From: Sthenelais limicola
Taxonomy: Eukaryota; Annelida; Polychaeta; Phyllodocida; Sigalionidae
DNA length: 64,000 nt
NCBI GenBank assembly: GCA_942159475.1
Contig: OW804099.1
Location: 13,766,162 to 13,830,161, forward strand
Reading direction: 5' to 3'
Below the pieces are notes generated by a model. It had not been told where the DNA came from. It was given only the letters and a program-made list of their open reading frames with translations, and did no database searches. This document shows, in pieces, positions 11,629-22,854 of the stretch. The translations under genes were made by a program, and so were the position numbers. The stretch's first letter is position 1, and each line of letters begins with the position of its first letter.

Positions 11629-13842
11629 CTATTCTGCAGTATGTATTTTCATGTGGGTCATCAGGTGCGCAGCCTTTCTTGTCCTGTAGTCACACAGAGT
11701 ACATTTAATTTCATTAGTATGTGTTCTCATGTGCCTTGTCAAGTCATATAGCCTTTTTGTCCTATAGTCACACACAGTACATTTATGTTGCTTTTCCCCA
11801 GTGTGTGTTCTCATGTGTCTCCTCAGGTGTCCAGCTTTTCTTGTGTTATAGTCACACAGAGTACATTTAATTTCATTAGTATGTGTTCTCATGTGCCTTG
11901 TCAAGTCATATAGCCTTTTTGTCCTATAGTCACACACAGTACATTTATGTTGCTTTTCCCCAGTGTGTGTTCTCATGTGTCTCCTCAGGTGTCCAGCTTT
12001 TCTTGTGTTATAGTCACACAGTGTGCATTTCATTTCATTAGTATGTGTTTTTATGTGTCTTCTCAGATCAAAAGGCTTTGCTGCCCTATAGTCACACACA
12101 GTACATTTATATGGCTTTTCTCCAGTATGTCTTCTCAGGTGATCCATCAGTGTTCCAGCCCGTGCTGCCCTATAGTCACATGCAGTACATTTATATGGCT
12201 TTTCTCTGTGTGTTTTCATGTGATCCCTCAAATTTCTAGCGTTTGTGCCCCAATAGTCACACAAGGTACATTTGTAAGTCTTTTCTCCAGTATGTGTTCT
12301 CATGTGGTCTCTTAGGGTTCCAGCTTGTGCTGCCCTATAGTCACACTCAGTACACTTATAGGGTTTTTCTTCCGGATGCGTTTTCATGTGAACCCTCAGT
12401 TCTCTAGCATGTGTTGCCCCATAGTCACACTCAGTACATTTATAAGGCTTTTCACCAGTGTGTGTTCTCATGTGATCCCTGAGGTGTCCAGCCTGTGTAG
12501 TCCTATAGTCACACACAGTACATTCAATTTCATAAGACTGAACTCCTGGATGTGTTTTCATGTGAGTCCTCAAGGCTCCAGCCTGTGCTGTCCTATGGTT
12601 ACAAAGAATACATTTATATGGCCTTTCTCCAGTATGTGTTCTCATGTGGATCCTCAGATGTGAAGCCTGTCTTGCCCTATAGTCACACACAGTACATTTA
12701 TGAGGCTTTTCTCCTGTGTGTGTTCTCATATGATCTTTTAGGTGCGTCGACTGTGTTGCCCTATAGTCACACACAGTACATTTATAGTTCCTTTCAGCAC
12801 TGTGTGTGTGCAAATGTTCCTCTAAATTACTAGTCTCTGTAAATCCTTTAATACACACACTACACTCATGTAGTTTCCCCCCTGTATGAGTCACACGCTG
12901 ATGCATCATGCCTTCTGACATTAGTAGAGAAGGTGCACTAGTCACACTTGTAGCATTTGCTGTCTGTCCTGTCTCCCCTGTATGAGTCACATTGTGATGC
13001 ATCATGCCTTCTGACATCAGTAGAGAAGGTACACTAGTCACACTAGTAGCATTTGCTGCCTGTCCTGTCTCCACTGTATGAGTCACACTGTGATGCATCA
13101 TGCCTTCTGACATCAGTAGAGAAGGTGCACTAGTCACACTTGTAGCATTTGCTGCCTGTCCTGTCTCCCCTGTATGAGTCACACTGTGATGCACCATGCC
13201 TTCTGACATCTGTAGAGAAGGTACACTAGTCACACTTGTAGCATTTGCTGCCTGTCCTGTCTCCACTGTATGAGTCACACTGTGATGCATCATGCCTTCT
13301 GACATCAGTAGAGAAGGTGCACTAGTCACACTTGTAGCATTTGCTGCCTGTCCTGTCTCCCCTGTATGAGTCACACTGTGATACACCATGCCTTCTGACA
13401 TCAGTAGAGAAGGTACAGTAGTCACACTTGTAGCATTTGCTGCCTGTCCTGTCTCCCCTGTATGAGTCACACTGTGATGCACCATGCCTTCTGACATCAG
13501 TAGAGAAGGTACAGTAGTCACACTTGTAGCATTTGCTGCCTGTCCTGTCTCCCCTGTATGAGTCACACTGTGATACACCATGCCTTCTGACATCAGTAGA
13601 GAAGGTACACTAGTCACACTTGTAGCATTTGCTGCCTGTCCTGTCTCCCCTGTATGAGTCACACTGTGATGCACCATGCCTTCTGACATGAGTAGAGAAG
13701 GTGCACTAGTCACACTTGTAGCATTTGCTGCCTGTCCTGTCTCCCCTGTATGAGTCACACTGTGGTGCATCATGCCTTCTGACATCAGTAGAGAAGGTAC
13801 ACTAGTCACACTTGTAGCATTTGCTGCCTGTCCTGTCTCCAC
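11629..13842 (-). CDS. C2H2 zinc-finger protein with ten 32-aa repeats
   Basis: The N-terminal 320 residues are ten copies of a 32-residue unit ([17 protein letters not shown]..., ending EGMMHHSV). About 15 C2H2 fingers follow, of the form C-x2-C-D-Y-R...L-x2[10 protein letters not shown]. Finger 1 (CSVC...HLHTH) is atypical. Fingers 11-12 and 13-14 are a near-perfect 162-bp tandem duplication. Tandem fingers joined by TGEKP linkers normally bind DNA in the nucleus. No KRAB, BTB or SCAN domain is seen. The exon starts at 13893 after a good acceptor (tttcatttgcag), but all frames reaching the array from there hit stops. The open frame has no ATG before the first repeat: 13842 is a GTG, and the first in-frame ATG is near 13785. 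Family: C2H2 zinc-finger, target unknown. Confidence 0.8.
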   Translation of the reverse strand: METGQAANATSVTSVPSLLMSEGMMHHSVTHTGETGQAANATSVTSAPSLLMSEGMVHHSVTHTGETGQAANATSVTSVPSLLMSEGMVYHSVTHTGETGQAANATSVTTVPSLLMSEGMVHHSVTHTGETGQAANATSVTTVPSLLMSEGMVYHSVTHTGETGQAANATSVTSAPSLLMSEGMMHHSVTHTVETGQAANATSVTSVPSLQMSEGMVHHSVTHTGETGQAANATSVTSAPSLLMSEGMMHHSVTHTVETGQAANATSVTSVPSLLMSEGMMHHNVTHTGETGQTANATSVTSAPSLLMSEGMMHQRVTHTGGKLHECSVCIKGFTETSNLEEHLHTHSAERNYKCTVCDYRATQSTHLKDHMRTHTGEKPHKCTVCDYRARQASHLRIHMRTHTGERPYKCILCNHRTAQAGALRTHMKTHPGVQSYEIECTVCDYRTTQAGHLRDHMRTHTGEKPYKCTECDYGATHARELRVHMKTHPEEKPYKCTECDYRAAQAGTLRDHMRTHTGEKTYKCTLCDYWGTNARNLRDHMKTHREKPYKCTACDYRAARAGTLMDHLRRHTGEKPYKCTVCDYRAAKPFDLRRHIKTHTNEMKCTLCDYNTRKAGHLRRHMRTHTGEKQHKCTVCDYRTKRLYDLTRHMRTHTNEIKCTLCDYNTRKAGHLRRHMRTHTGEKQHKCTVCDYRTKRLYDLTRHMRTHTNEIKCTLCDYRTRKAAHLMTHMKIHTAE
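12883..13842 (-). repeat. 96-bp coding repeat array, 10 copies
   Basis: Ten head-to-tail 96-bp units form the 5' part of the zinc-finger frame. Copies differ at a few positions only (Ala/Val at residue 18 of the unit, Met/Val before the His pair, occasional THTVE for THTGE). None has an indel. The same unit makes the array at 44153-46936. Confidence 0.95.
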
Positions 13843-13893
13843 GGGTATTTTAACGTGCCCATATCAAAGGTTCCAATGGTTAAATCTCAAACC

Positions 13894-14093
13894 CTGCAAA
13901 TGAAAAGAATTGGTCAGTTTTTAATACATGAAACTACATCACAATTTTAACAAGTTTATATACTTTTCATACAGATGTAGAAAGTTTGACCTCTTACTTA
14001 CTCACTAACCAGGTTTGGTCTTGGGGAACTCCGAAGTAAAACCAGACACAAACTCTTAGTATCACAGGCTTTATTCAGCCACACAAAGCATGA
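13894..14093. other. Intron edge upstream of minus-strand ZNF exon
   Basis: The minus-strand sequence 'attcttttcatttgcag' ends at 13894 and is a strong 3' splice site. Sequence upstream of it (higher coordinates) is taken as intron. Earlier exons of the gene were not found. Confidence 0.55.
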
Positions 14094-14330
14094 GGGTCAG
14101 ATTTTCAGAAAATGTACAATTGGCAGCTGTACACATTTAGTAAATTCTGCTAAATTAGGCTGCAATTTGGTTAATACTAGGTAAATTTGAGTATATTCAG
14201 CATTGCATTGATTCTAGCAATCTGTTTGGTTAGGTTGAACTGTATTTTTGAACTTTAATTTTCGTCTGAAATTCGGGTTATTGAGAGGATTGGGGAAGAC
14301 GAATTGTACATTTTCTGAAAATCTGACATG
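14094..14330. mobile_element. MITE family M1, copy 2
   Basis: Terminal inverted repeats of about 28 bp read 'gtcagattttcagaaaatg' on the left, with the reverse complement on the right ending at about 14327. The length is about 235 bp and the copy is in the opposite orientation to the one at 14505. Confidence 0.85.
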
Positions 14331-14504
14331 TCTGGCAATCAATGTTAGACCCAACAAAGGTAACAAGATACAGGTACATCCAAGCAAGAGGTATCTTTGG
14401 TACAGTCAAAGTGGGTGTTGGAGGTACAAACACTTGAGAAGGTTTAATGTGAACACAGGTAGCAGTGGTTTAATGAAGTCAAACGTCTGGAAGAACTCAC
14501 ACAT

Positions 14505-14807
14505 GGGTAAGATTTTCAGAAAATGTACAATTTAACTTTGCCAATCCTCTCAAATAACTCACATTTCAGACGAAAATAAAGTATAAAATGTACAATTCAC
14601 CTTCACCAATCTTCTCAAATAACCCGAATTTCAGAGGAAAATAAAGTTCAAAACACAGTTCAACCTAGCCAAACAGATTGCTAGAATCAATGCAATGCCA
14701 AATATACTTGAATTTACCTAGTATTGACCAGATTGCAGCCTAATTTAGCAGAATTAACTAAATACGTAGAGCTGCCAATTGTACATTTTCTGAAAATCTG
14801 ACCCACA
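14505..14807. mobile_element. MITE family M1, copy 3 with duplicated arm
   Basis: Ends read GGGTAAGATTTTCAG and CTGAAAATCTGACCC. The left subterminal segment (ctcaaataa.cc.atttcaga, then aaaataaagt) occurs twice in tandem at about 14522-14585 and 14586-14650, so this copy is about 65 bp longer than the others. Confidence 0.85.
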
Positions 14808-14980
14808 TAGGTTATGGTAAATAGTACGACTAGATAAGAGTAACCTGTAATATAGGAATTAATGAATACTGCCCGTGTAAGATTGGGCGGGAATCTGACC
14901 AGTCAAGCCAAGGTTAATTGATTAACAAATACTCAAGCCCCAGTTCATTCTTGATTGGTATAACCATATTCACAACACAG

Positions 14981-15012
14981 TGTGTGTGTGTGGGGGGGGG
15001 GGGGGGGGTAGA
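14981..15012 (+). repeat. (GT)n followed by poly-G tract
   Basis: A GT run is followed by at least seventeen G bases. It leads directly into the GA-rich minisatellite. Confidence 0.9.
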
Positions 15013-15017
15013 GAAAT

Positions 15018-15350
15018 GACAGAGAGAGAGGGATGAGGGAGAGAGAGCTGGAGATAGAGGTGAGACAGACAGAGAGAGGGAGGGAGGAGTGGGGGAGAGA
15101 TAGAGGTGAGACAGACAGAGAGAGGGAGGGGTGGGGGAGAGAGGGGGCGATAGAGGTAAGACAGACAGAGAGAGGGAGGGAGGGGTGGGGGAGAGATAGA
15201 GGTGAGACAGACAGAGAGAGGGAGGGGTGGGGGAGAGATAGAGGTGAGACAGACAGGCAGAGAGAGGGAGGGGTGGGGGAGAGAGGGGGAGATAGAGGTG
15301 AGACAGACAGAGAGAGAGAGGGAGGGGTGGGGGAGAGATAGAGTAGGATG
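15018..15350 (+). repeat. Purine-rich minisatellite (GAGACAGACAGAGAGAGG)n
   Basis: Units of about 40-55 bases combine 'gagacagacagagagaggga' with 'ggggtgggggagagatagag'. One strand is almost purely purine, so triplex or slipped structures are possible. The long plus-strand frames 15033-15414 are repeat translations. Confidence 0.9.
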
Positions 15351-15360
15351 GCAGCAGATT

Positions 15361-17650
15361 CCTGTCTCTCCTGTATTTGTTACATTTATGAAACGATCAT
15401 CTATTAGACATTAGGACAAAAGCTCTATCTTGTTTTGGTACAAAGAAATGATGGTATTTCATAATTTAATTGTGTGATTGTCAGTCAGGCGACTTCACAA
15501 TACTTGTTCCCAGAATGGAACTTTTTAATAAAGCGAGGAGAATATATTTCTCTTTTCTGACTGTGCAAATCATTTCCTTGGATACAACAATATGTTTAAA
15601 TTCCACCTCCTACTTCCAGAGAACTCAGACTGTGTCCAATCTGCACATGCTAAAGGCAAACGCTACTATCTAGTGGAAAATGAAAATAACTGTCATTTTT
15701 CTTAAACTTTGGTATTTGATTCTTGAAATATTTCTGGTCATGAAAATGAAAAAAAAATCAATGGGTCACCATACTCATTTTATTACAACACTTCAAAGTT
15801 TGGTACTTCAAAATAGCCAATGAGCACCAAAAAGGGAGCTCATTTTGCAGTACCTCGACTACATAGTTCATATTTGCTATTGATATTCACTAAATTCAAG
15901 TAATCAGTTTTGGAGAAAGTATTATTTGCCCAATAATTCAATCTCATCTCCTCCACCCCGCCCCACACCACCTACAAATATAAAAACAAATTATTATTAT
16001 TTTAAACATGTTCTTGGCGGATATTTTAAATGCAAAATATTAAGTCCGCGTGGAATAAGAGTTTTTAGTCTGGAAATGCATCTTGGATTTTGCATCAGAA
16101 AAAGTCTAGGGCTGACTGTATCTCCTAAATCTAGACTAAGTGTCTTTAGTACTGGATGATGCCGGTTCTGAACAGATTGTTACAGTCCAGATTCATAGGA
16201 ATATATTTGGCAGATTTTCGAAACATATAAATCAAATACTAGAAGGTAATCTGCAATAACAACATGGGAGTTTTCCAGTGCATACATGGTTCTAAATGAT
16301 GTTATTTTGGGTAATTATCTAAAATTCCGATCAGGCTTTAACTGAATACATTCTATGGTTCAAATATTGTTTCTGAGACGAAGGAGGAGAATGTACTATA
16401 GAATATGTAGTGTTATACGATAAAATGTACAATTATCAATGTAAAAGTTAGCTAAACGTAATAATTTTGGTCTATCTTAAGTGCTTCCTGGTGAGAATAG
16501 TGTATGTATATGGCAACGCAGTAACGTATCAACAGGGTTGATGTGCGTTTTTTGTTATTTTCTGTAAATGATTGGCCGTAAAAGTAATAAAAAAAATAAG
16601 TACAGTTTATATAAACACAGATTTCACTTTGGTTTATGGTGTGAGTTGGTGGTTATCAGGGAGACTGGCATCAGGTGACGTGAGAGCACTCCTTGTTTAC
16701 TCTGAGATATTACAGTATGTATTACATGAGACCTGAAGTACCGTTATAATCTAAATCATTTAAACTTATACTTTTAAAATACTTAGGATGTTTAAGGGAA
16801 CATTATATATGCATGATCGAAGGTAATTGTATATTCTTCTAAACATATAGGGAGTTATTTTTCTACTGATAATCTCGTTTTTGTTTTGTTTTTAAAAGTT
16901 TTTATTCAGTCTATCAACAGATTCTTTCTTCATCCTGGGGTCGATCACACGATTTTACATCGTACCCTCTCTTTTCCTGGACATTGGTATTTATTTAAAA
17001 AGGGAGATTGAAAAAAAACCCAGGAACATATTTACTTCATGCGCATGGAAATGACCGTTTTTTTGTTAATAAAAATATGACATGTACAGAGGATGACTTT
17101 TTGGTAACATTCGAGGTTTCTACTGATAATCTCTGTTGTACTGAAACATGAATGTTTTCCTCCTACGGCTCTATCAGTGGAAACAGGTCAAATATGATGG
17201 AGGGGGAAACTTTAGTTTCATGTGGAGCATGTCAAACATATTATATTTCAATTATTACATTTGATTCACTTATCTTGCATACAACCTTCTCATTTTATTT
17301 TCAATGTATATAACCTATTACCTTACATAATTTTCGTTTAACTCCTTAATCCATACACTTGATTTAGTCAATGTATGCGGAGTTATATGTGTTAACAGGT
17401 TCCTTTATTTCCCCAGTCTAGGCCCAAACTTGAGAGAGTCCCTTCAAATGAAGGGAAAGCCTCTCGCCTCATTCAAACCGCAAAGAGTCATTATAATTAA
17501 GACTGCAACATGTCCTTATATTCCCATTAAAACGCCGAGTTCTAGGACAAGAAACCGACTAGCGAGGTAGGCTGACATACCATTCTTATCTGATCTGAGG
17601 GTTTGGGCCTAGAGTGTGACCATGTGATTTGTGTAAGCAACACGGGTATA
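15361..17650. other. Non-coding stretch
   Basis: AT-rich, with no supported gene. Short open frames at 15470-15673 and 15926-16159 have no recognisable motif. Confidence 0.5.
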
Positions 17651-17887
17651 TGGGTAAGATTTTCAGAAAATGTACAATTAGCAGCTCTACACATTTGGGA
17701 AATTCTCCTAAATTAAGCTGAAAAATTATGAATACCGGAAATATTTGAGTGTAGTTGGTATCGCATTGATTTAAACTATCAGTTCTGTTATGCTAAACTG
17801 CATTTTGAAGCTAATTTTTTCTTAAATGTGGGTTATTTGAGGGGATCGGTGAAGAGGAATTGTATATTTTCTGAAAATCTGACCCAT
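17651..17887. mobile_element. MITE family M1, copy 4
   Basis: Ends read TGGGTAAGATTTTCAGAAAA and TTTTCTGAAAATCTGACCCA, with a body matching the copy at 14094. The length is about 237 bp. The flanks (tata / atat) allow a short AT target duplication, but this is not certain. Confidence 0.85.
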
Positions 17888-19185
17888 ATGTGACGTTGTT
17901 GCTTCTACCAAGGTCAGGGCTCTACCGACTAAAGTCTACCGAGGCCTAAATAAATAAAATAGGTGTGTTCCGATTCCCCCCCCCCCCCCCCAAACACCGC
18001 CCCTACCTAGAAAAACCTTCCCCTACCTAAACATTTTTTTACCATACCTGATTTTTGTTTTACCATACTTTACTTGTTTTGGATTTTTTAACCAAAAAGC
18101 TAATAAAAGCAGGAAAACATGTTTTCCTAACCTGGAACTGTCAGAAAGCACATTTCCCTTGTTTAAAACAACTATTGTTATAAAATAGACATCTTTTTCA
18201 GTGCCTGGGAGGTGGTTTCCTAATGAAAAATAAATGAAAAAAGAAGGCTCCCACCCCGTACCTAGTTTTCAGCTAGATAAATCGGAAACACACGTATTAG
18301 TTTTTGCCCTATTTGTGACTCTCTGCCGCTCAGTGGTTATACTAGTAAAACCATAGAACCGTGGTAAAACCTTAATATTCGATCATGGGAAAGGCCCAGA
18401 TGAGGTGTGTGACGTCAGCACACTGCCCATGCCATGGCGACACCTGCTGGACTGCGGTCCTTGACCGTTGAAAGACATGAACTGAAGTTTCAATGGTCCC
18501 ACTGTCGGACCAGTGAAAAATGTGTATAAAACGTTGGAGAATCCTTGGGAGGACTAGTGAAACCTTTGGAGGACCGGTGAAAGTTCCTTTTCACCGGTCC
18601 TCTTGTCCGATGAATGTTCTAAAGTTTTTGCCATGTCAACGGGCATTACATCAGGTAGTATATAGTTCTGAAGATAAATATTAAATATGAATAATATAAG
18701 AGGCAAATACTTGAGCCTCAGTCTATTAAATCATCGAAAGGGGGCGGCAGACACAAACATAACAAACGTTATATATCAAAGAAATGCAAAATGAATCCCC
18801 CATTGAGCTAAAACATGGTCTTTTTCCTGTCAGCAGTTCAAATTAGTTTCTCTGATACACACACAAAATAAAATGCAACGTCCCCCTTTAATTTGCCAGG
18901 AGAGACCTGAAAAGGTACCCTTTTTGTAAACTTTCAAGGACCTTGAATGTTCCTGAAAAAAACACTTCGTTCTCCTTGAAATTGGATTTTCATAGCCGCC
19001 ATTTTGAATTGTGATTCGCATGTACAGTCTAAAATCTATAGTGCCATGTCCACAGTCCAGCATGGACTATTTACCAATGCAGAATGCTCTATTGTCAATA
19101 TGCATGTGTTATAGATGTTTCCATAAAAGAAGCCTCCGTATTTCCCATCATGGATTTAGTTTTCATAGATCATTTATACAACAAG
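17888..19185. other. Non-coding stretch up to the giant element
   Basis: It contains a poly-C tract (about 17976-17991) and a perfect inverted repeat at 18569-18602. No supported gene. The sequence immediately left of the giant element is 'caag' (19182-19185). Confidence 0.5.
18569..18602. repeat. Perfect 14-bp hairpin
   Basis: Arms 18569-18582 and 18589-18602 are exact reverse complements around a 6-base loop (gttcct). Related direct words (ggaccagtga, ggactagtga) lie just upstream, so it probably grew from a short local repeat. Confidence 0.8.
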
Positions 19186-19916
19186 TGTTGCGCGCGTAGC
19201 TTCGGATCTTTATGCTATTGGGCGGTGCATCGGGCCAGGGTGAATATATCTAGCTAGTATTCATATGCATTCGAATATACTCGGACTTCGGGGTATTGCC
19301 TCTCATGATGTTTAATATAGAACGTGATATTGTAGGAGACGATAGGCGATATTGAATAGAGAGTCATGGTGATATATAGTAGCTGTAGGTTTCCGGTATG
19401 AACAACACAACACGATGAGTTTTAGTACGCCACTACTTGTATATTGTATCTTATCCTGTACATAGATGCTAGGTTGATGTTAGTGTAGACATTGAATCAT
19501 ATGAGATCTTATGAGTCTCCTTCCCTGTATTCTTACGGTTGTTACTGCATGACAATCCGAGATCAGTGTGATATAATATATTGGTTCTAGCGCACACAGT
19601 GCGTCTAGTACCTCTTGGTATCTACTGCATATCTCTCTATATCCCAGTCTATATGAATGTCCCAAGTCTCTCCCGTTCTATGTATATATATGTTCTTCTG
19701 TATATATCTCTATGTTCTTCTTTATATCCCAGTATTCCCCGTATATATACCCAGGGGGGTGAGTGTCGGGCATCCGTATTGGTGGACCCTTTATCCTATG
19801 ATACCTTTCCCTCCCTCTAGCCCCTCCCCTTCCCTTAGCGCATGCCTTAGTAAAAGAAACATATCCTACCCTACTACCCACCCTACTGCCCTCTCGTGTT
19901 AACCACGGTTACTACA
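19186..19916 (-). repeat. 3' LTR of giant element, 731 bp
   Basis: Matches 38646-39376 line by line. In the sense direction it starts TGTAGTAACC and ends CGCAACA. It contains TATA-like words (for example 'gatataaagaagaa') but no plain AATAAA that I can find. Open frames inside are duplicated in both LTRs and are not genes. Confidence 0.95.
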
Positions 19917-19932
19917 CTACCCTTTTACTCGA
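19917..19932 (-). other. Polypurine-like tract of giant element
   Basis: Immediately before the 3' LTR the sense strand reads 'gagtaaaagggtag', a mostly purine run. It sits where second-strand DNA priming would occur. It is short and interrupted by T, so the call rests on position. Confidence 0.6.
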
Positions 19933-21085
19933 TAAGCAAGAAAAATTCCCCTAAAAAAAAATTTCTTCACATTATTCTCCCTGTATTCGTCCCGACACTC
20001 GATAAATATAGCCATGAATACACATAACAATTCTAGGAGGTACACATCTTTTCTCCCTTAACAATTAGAATCGCTTACGCGCACGCAAAATCCAAGATAC
20101 ATGGTAGCTCATAAATACAATACATTCTCTTGCTTTTTGTAGTACATTTTTCTCGTCATCTTAACAATAAAATCGCCTACGCGCTCGTGTACAAATCTGA
20201 ACGTACAAACTTGGCAACTAGGTAGGGGTAACTATGGGGTATGGGTTAAATTGGGCCTATTTTGTACCAAAAAGCCATAAGCAATAGTAATATAAGATGT
20301 AAGTCAGGGCAGGAAATTTGGGATTTTGCAGAAACTATGGACACACCATGAGAATAGACCATAGGAATACCAACCACCCCAATGCCTATACACCAACATT
20401 GGACTCATACCCTATGCTTGTATCATCTAGCAGCATACACACACCCTAATCTTAAGTCAATCACCAGTAGTTAAATGGGAGAAACACTGTCCTAGATGGG
20501 AGGAGAATTAGAGTAATTATTCTGAAGTAATTTATCATTTATTGATTTCGTAAAGAGATCCTACGTGGACCCACCAGAACCACCCCTGTGATCCGAGCCA
20601 AACACTTGAAGGTGATTGATCTGCACTCAAAAACAATCAAAGCTTCACAAGAAACTCCTTGTGACATTGACGAAGCCCATTCCGGCCTTTAGAGTAGGAA
20701 AAGGGATATATGGCACCAGCATTCACTCTACATTGGATTCTATATTCAATATACTAATAGAAGGGGGAATTCCCATATATCACGAACATACACCTGACAC
20801 TCTCCACTCCAAGTATATATGACATGATTGTAGACGAGAGAAGACAGAATGTGGAGGGGTGTGTGGCCTTAGGGCTGTGCACCCAGCTGTTGGCAATACA
20901 GGAGCAATGACATGGCTACCTCTGCAACACTGTATGGCTACTACATTGCCGACCGCCTGGCCTCAATCTACAATGCTAATATAACATCTAGCTATTGATA
21001 TTTCCCCATACCCGAATCACCACCAATCATAAGGCATTTCATCTCTTTACCCCATATTCCCTCCCCAAGGTCTGGCACAAAAACA

Positions 21086-21436
21086 ATGCCGATTCCAATG
21101 TGGCAATATGATTTTATCAGACCGAATGCAGGAATGTGTCTGAGCGTCATGAGGGCCGTCAGACCAACAACAGTGCTGGAAGAGAGAATGCGTGATTACA
21201 TGATGAGCCGCATCCCGGCTAGATGGCAGACTTCATCCCAAGATGAGCCCGCACATCCCGTAAGATTAAAGACCTATGCCCACTCGTGGGTGTCATCCTT
21301 ACCCCTCTTTTGTTCTACCAGCCATGCCCAGGCACCTATATCCCTTAATTCCACATCCAGCGATAGGCTTGACCGCCTGGCTAAGACTAAGCTAATAAGA
21401 ACATTCTTGACAGTGGTTGACAACTATTGCCAGTAA
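21086..21436 (+). CDS. Candidate antisense ORF in giant element tail
   Basis: A 116-residue frame starts with ATG on the strand opposite to gag-pol-env, in the 3-kb tail. Its composition is ordinary (basic, mixed) and it is not a repeat translation. A segment with RMRDYMM is loosely like the second motif of the accessory family, but this is too weak to claim homology. No promoter was identified. It may be a real antisense gene, a decayed accessory copy or chance. Confidence 0.2.
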   Translation: MPIPMWQYDFIRPNAGMCLSVMRAVRPTTVLEERMRDYMMSRIPARWQTSSQDEPAHPVRLKTYAHSWVSSLPLFCSTSHAQAPISLNSTSSDRLDRLAKTKLIRTFLTVVDNYCQ

Positions 21437-21646
21437 AAACATTTGAACATTAATAATGGACATTGTCAAACCTTGTATGTGATTAGCAAAGATTAGCAGA
21501 TAGTACCAGCATTCATGGAAATATCATTGGAAATCAGCCCCCTCCTGAATATTGTGACTTGCCACCGCAATGGTGAAGCATGCGCTACCCCCTCCCTCCC
21601 CCCCCCCCATTATGAAAGGAAAACAACCCAGCATGAATAGCCATGC

Positions 21647-21964
21647 ATGAGGTATATATATTTAGCACCTTGGGGTGGAACTGACAGGTGGCCCCATGCA
21701 GCCTTATTCAGATCACATGAACAATTTATGGGTAATGCCACAAGGATACCTGCAGTGGGCGAGAAAACTCAATTAATTAAAACCATAACTTTACTAATTC
21801 GAATGTGTCTGGAAAGGGGACCGGGTAGGGCTGGATACCTGGGTATTATCTATATGTCTATATATAGGATAGGGAGACACGTTGGGGATAAATGGTGTTA
21901 CAATATAAGGAACCAGCTTCATGCTGCAAATATTTGCATGGTTGCTCGCTCAAACAGTAAATAA
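21647..21964 (+). CDS. Candidate antisense ORF, weakly like accessory B
   Basis: A 105-residue frame on the strand opposite to gag-pol-env. It carries GEKTQLIKTI followed by a hydrophobic LLIRMCL segment. Accessory frame B carries GEKTEVIQVIRLARLYL at its N-terminus, so the similarity covers about 20 residues. The conserved P-x2-R-Y and R-L-x2-E motifs are not clearly present after it. It could be an inverted, degenerate family member or a coincidence. Confidence 0.2.
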   Translation: MRYIYLAPWGGTDRWPHAALFRSHEQFMGNATRIPAVGEKTQLIKTITLLIRMCLERGPGRAGYLGIIYMSIYRIGRHVGDKWCYNIRNQLHAANICMVARSNSK

Positions 21965-22854
21965 AATCCAAATATAAGATAGCACAAGAAGAAGCATAAC
22001 AAGCAAATCAAAGAGACAACAATATAGCAATAATGATAATCCTGATCACACAAATATATATAGCACTAGTGATATCAATTGGTTAACTATCATGAGTATA
22101 TTGAGTACATATTAGCTAACTTTTTAATGAGTATCCCATCATGTATACTAAGTATCGATAAATTAAGTTAAAGTTCCGCCACGTTGGGATGAGCGTAGTA
22201 GTATATGTAAACTAGGTTGTAGCGTCAGGCGAGGCGAAGTAGTGGCGCGTGGTCTGTTAAGCATATGGAAAGTTCTTTTTATCCAAACGGACCGCCCCGT
22301 TTGCCGGATGGAGAGAGCCCACGTGGGGGCGAACGGACAACATGGCATTTCTTTTTCGTCCGGGAATCGTCACGTGGTGTCTGCTTGCTTGAAGATTAAT
22401 GCAAAATGTCTTTTTACCGACTCACGCTTGGAGTGTTACCGGCCATGTGGTCCAACGGGCCTTGGTCGTTCTCCTCCTGTAATGAGTCATAAATGGGAGG
22501 ATTTAGACACCGTATACATCTCTTTACAGGTCATACACAGACTTATATTACCAACACTGATTATCCCATTACGCGATGCTTCATTCACTCTCCTTCAGTC
22601 ATACATATGTTAAAGATCAGGGGAGGTTACAACCATTAATTTGTTGTTTTTATGATATATTTACATGCAGTATTATTACTTTTCATTAGTCCCTAGAGGG
22701 GCTTTTTGTTCTGCCTATGGCACCCATGCATTATTCAATATTCCACCAATAGTTATAGTTTTTTCTGTCTTAATTAAAGAAAATCTGTACGATACCAACT
22801 TGAAGAAGTTGTGCAGGTCCCTTCGCATGCGCAACACCCTACCTACTTACGTTT

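Larger units (their letters stand above)
19933..22854. other. 3-kb tail between env and 3' LTR
   Basis: No sense-strand frame of useful length is found downstream of env. The opposite (window plus) strand has several modest frames: about 20619-20822, 21086-21436 (116 aa) and 21647-21964 (105 aa). The 21647 frame has a 'GEKTQLIKTI' segment that resembles the start of accessory frame B, but the rest does not align well. The tail may hold regulatory sequence, decayed genes or an antisense unit. Confidence 0.4.

Noticed and set aside
11947..12833. Plus-strand frames of up to 122 codons over the minus-strand zinc fingers
   Set aside because: They are the antisense reading of regular finger codons, full of repeated [14 protein letters not shown] words. 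The same shadows appear on the minus strand at 47006-48346 over the plus gene.
11629..13842. KRAB, SCAN or BTB zinc-finger subclass
   Set aside because: No such domain is visible in either zinc-finger frame; the N-terminal part is only the 32-residue repeat.
15033..15414. Open frames of 102 and 70 codons rich in Arg, Glu and Gly
   Set aside because: They are translations of a GA-rich minisatellite whose unit happens to lack stops.
19581..19902. Plus-strand frames of about 80 codons in the LTR
   Set aside because: The identical frames occur in the other LTR (39041-39362), and the sequence is TATA- and pyrimidine-rich regulatory DNA.
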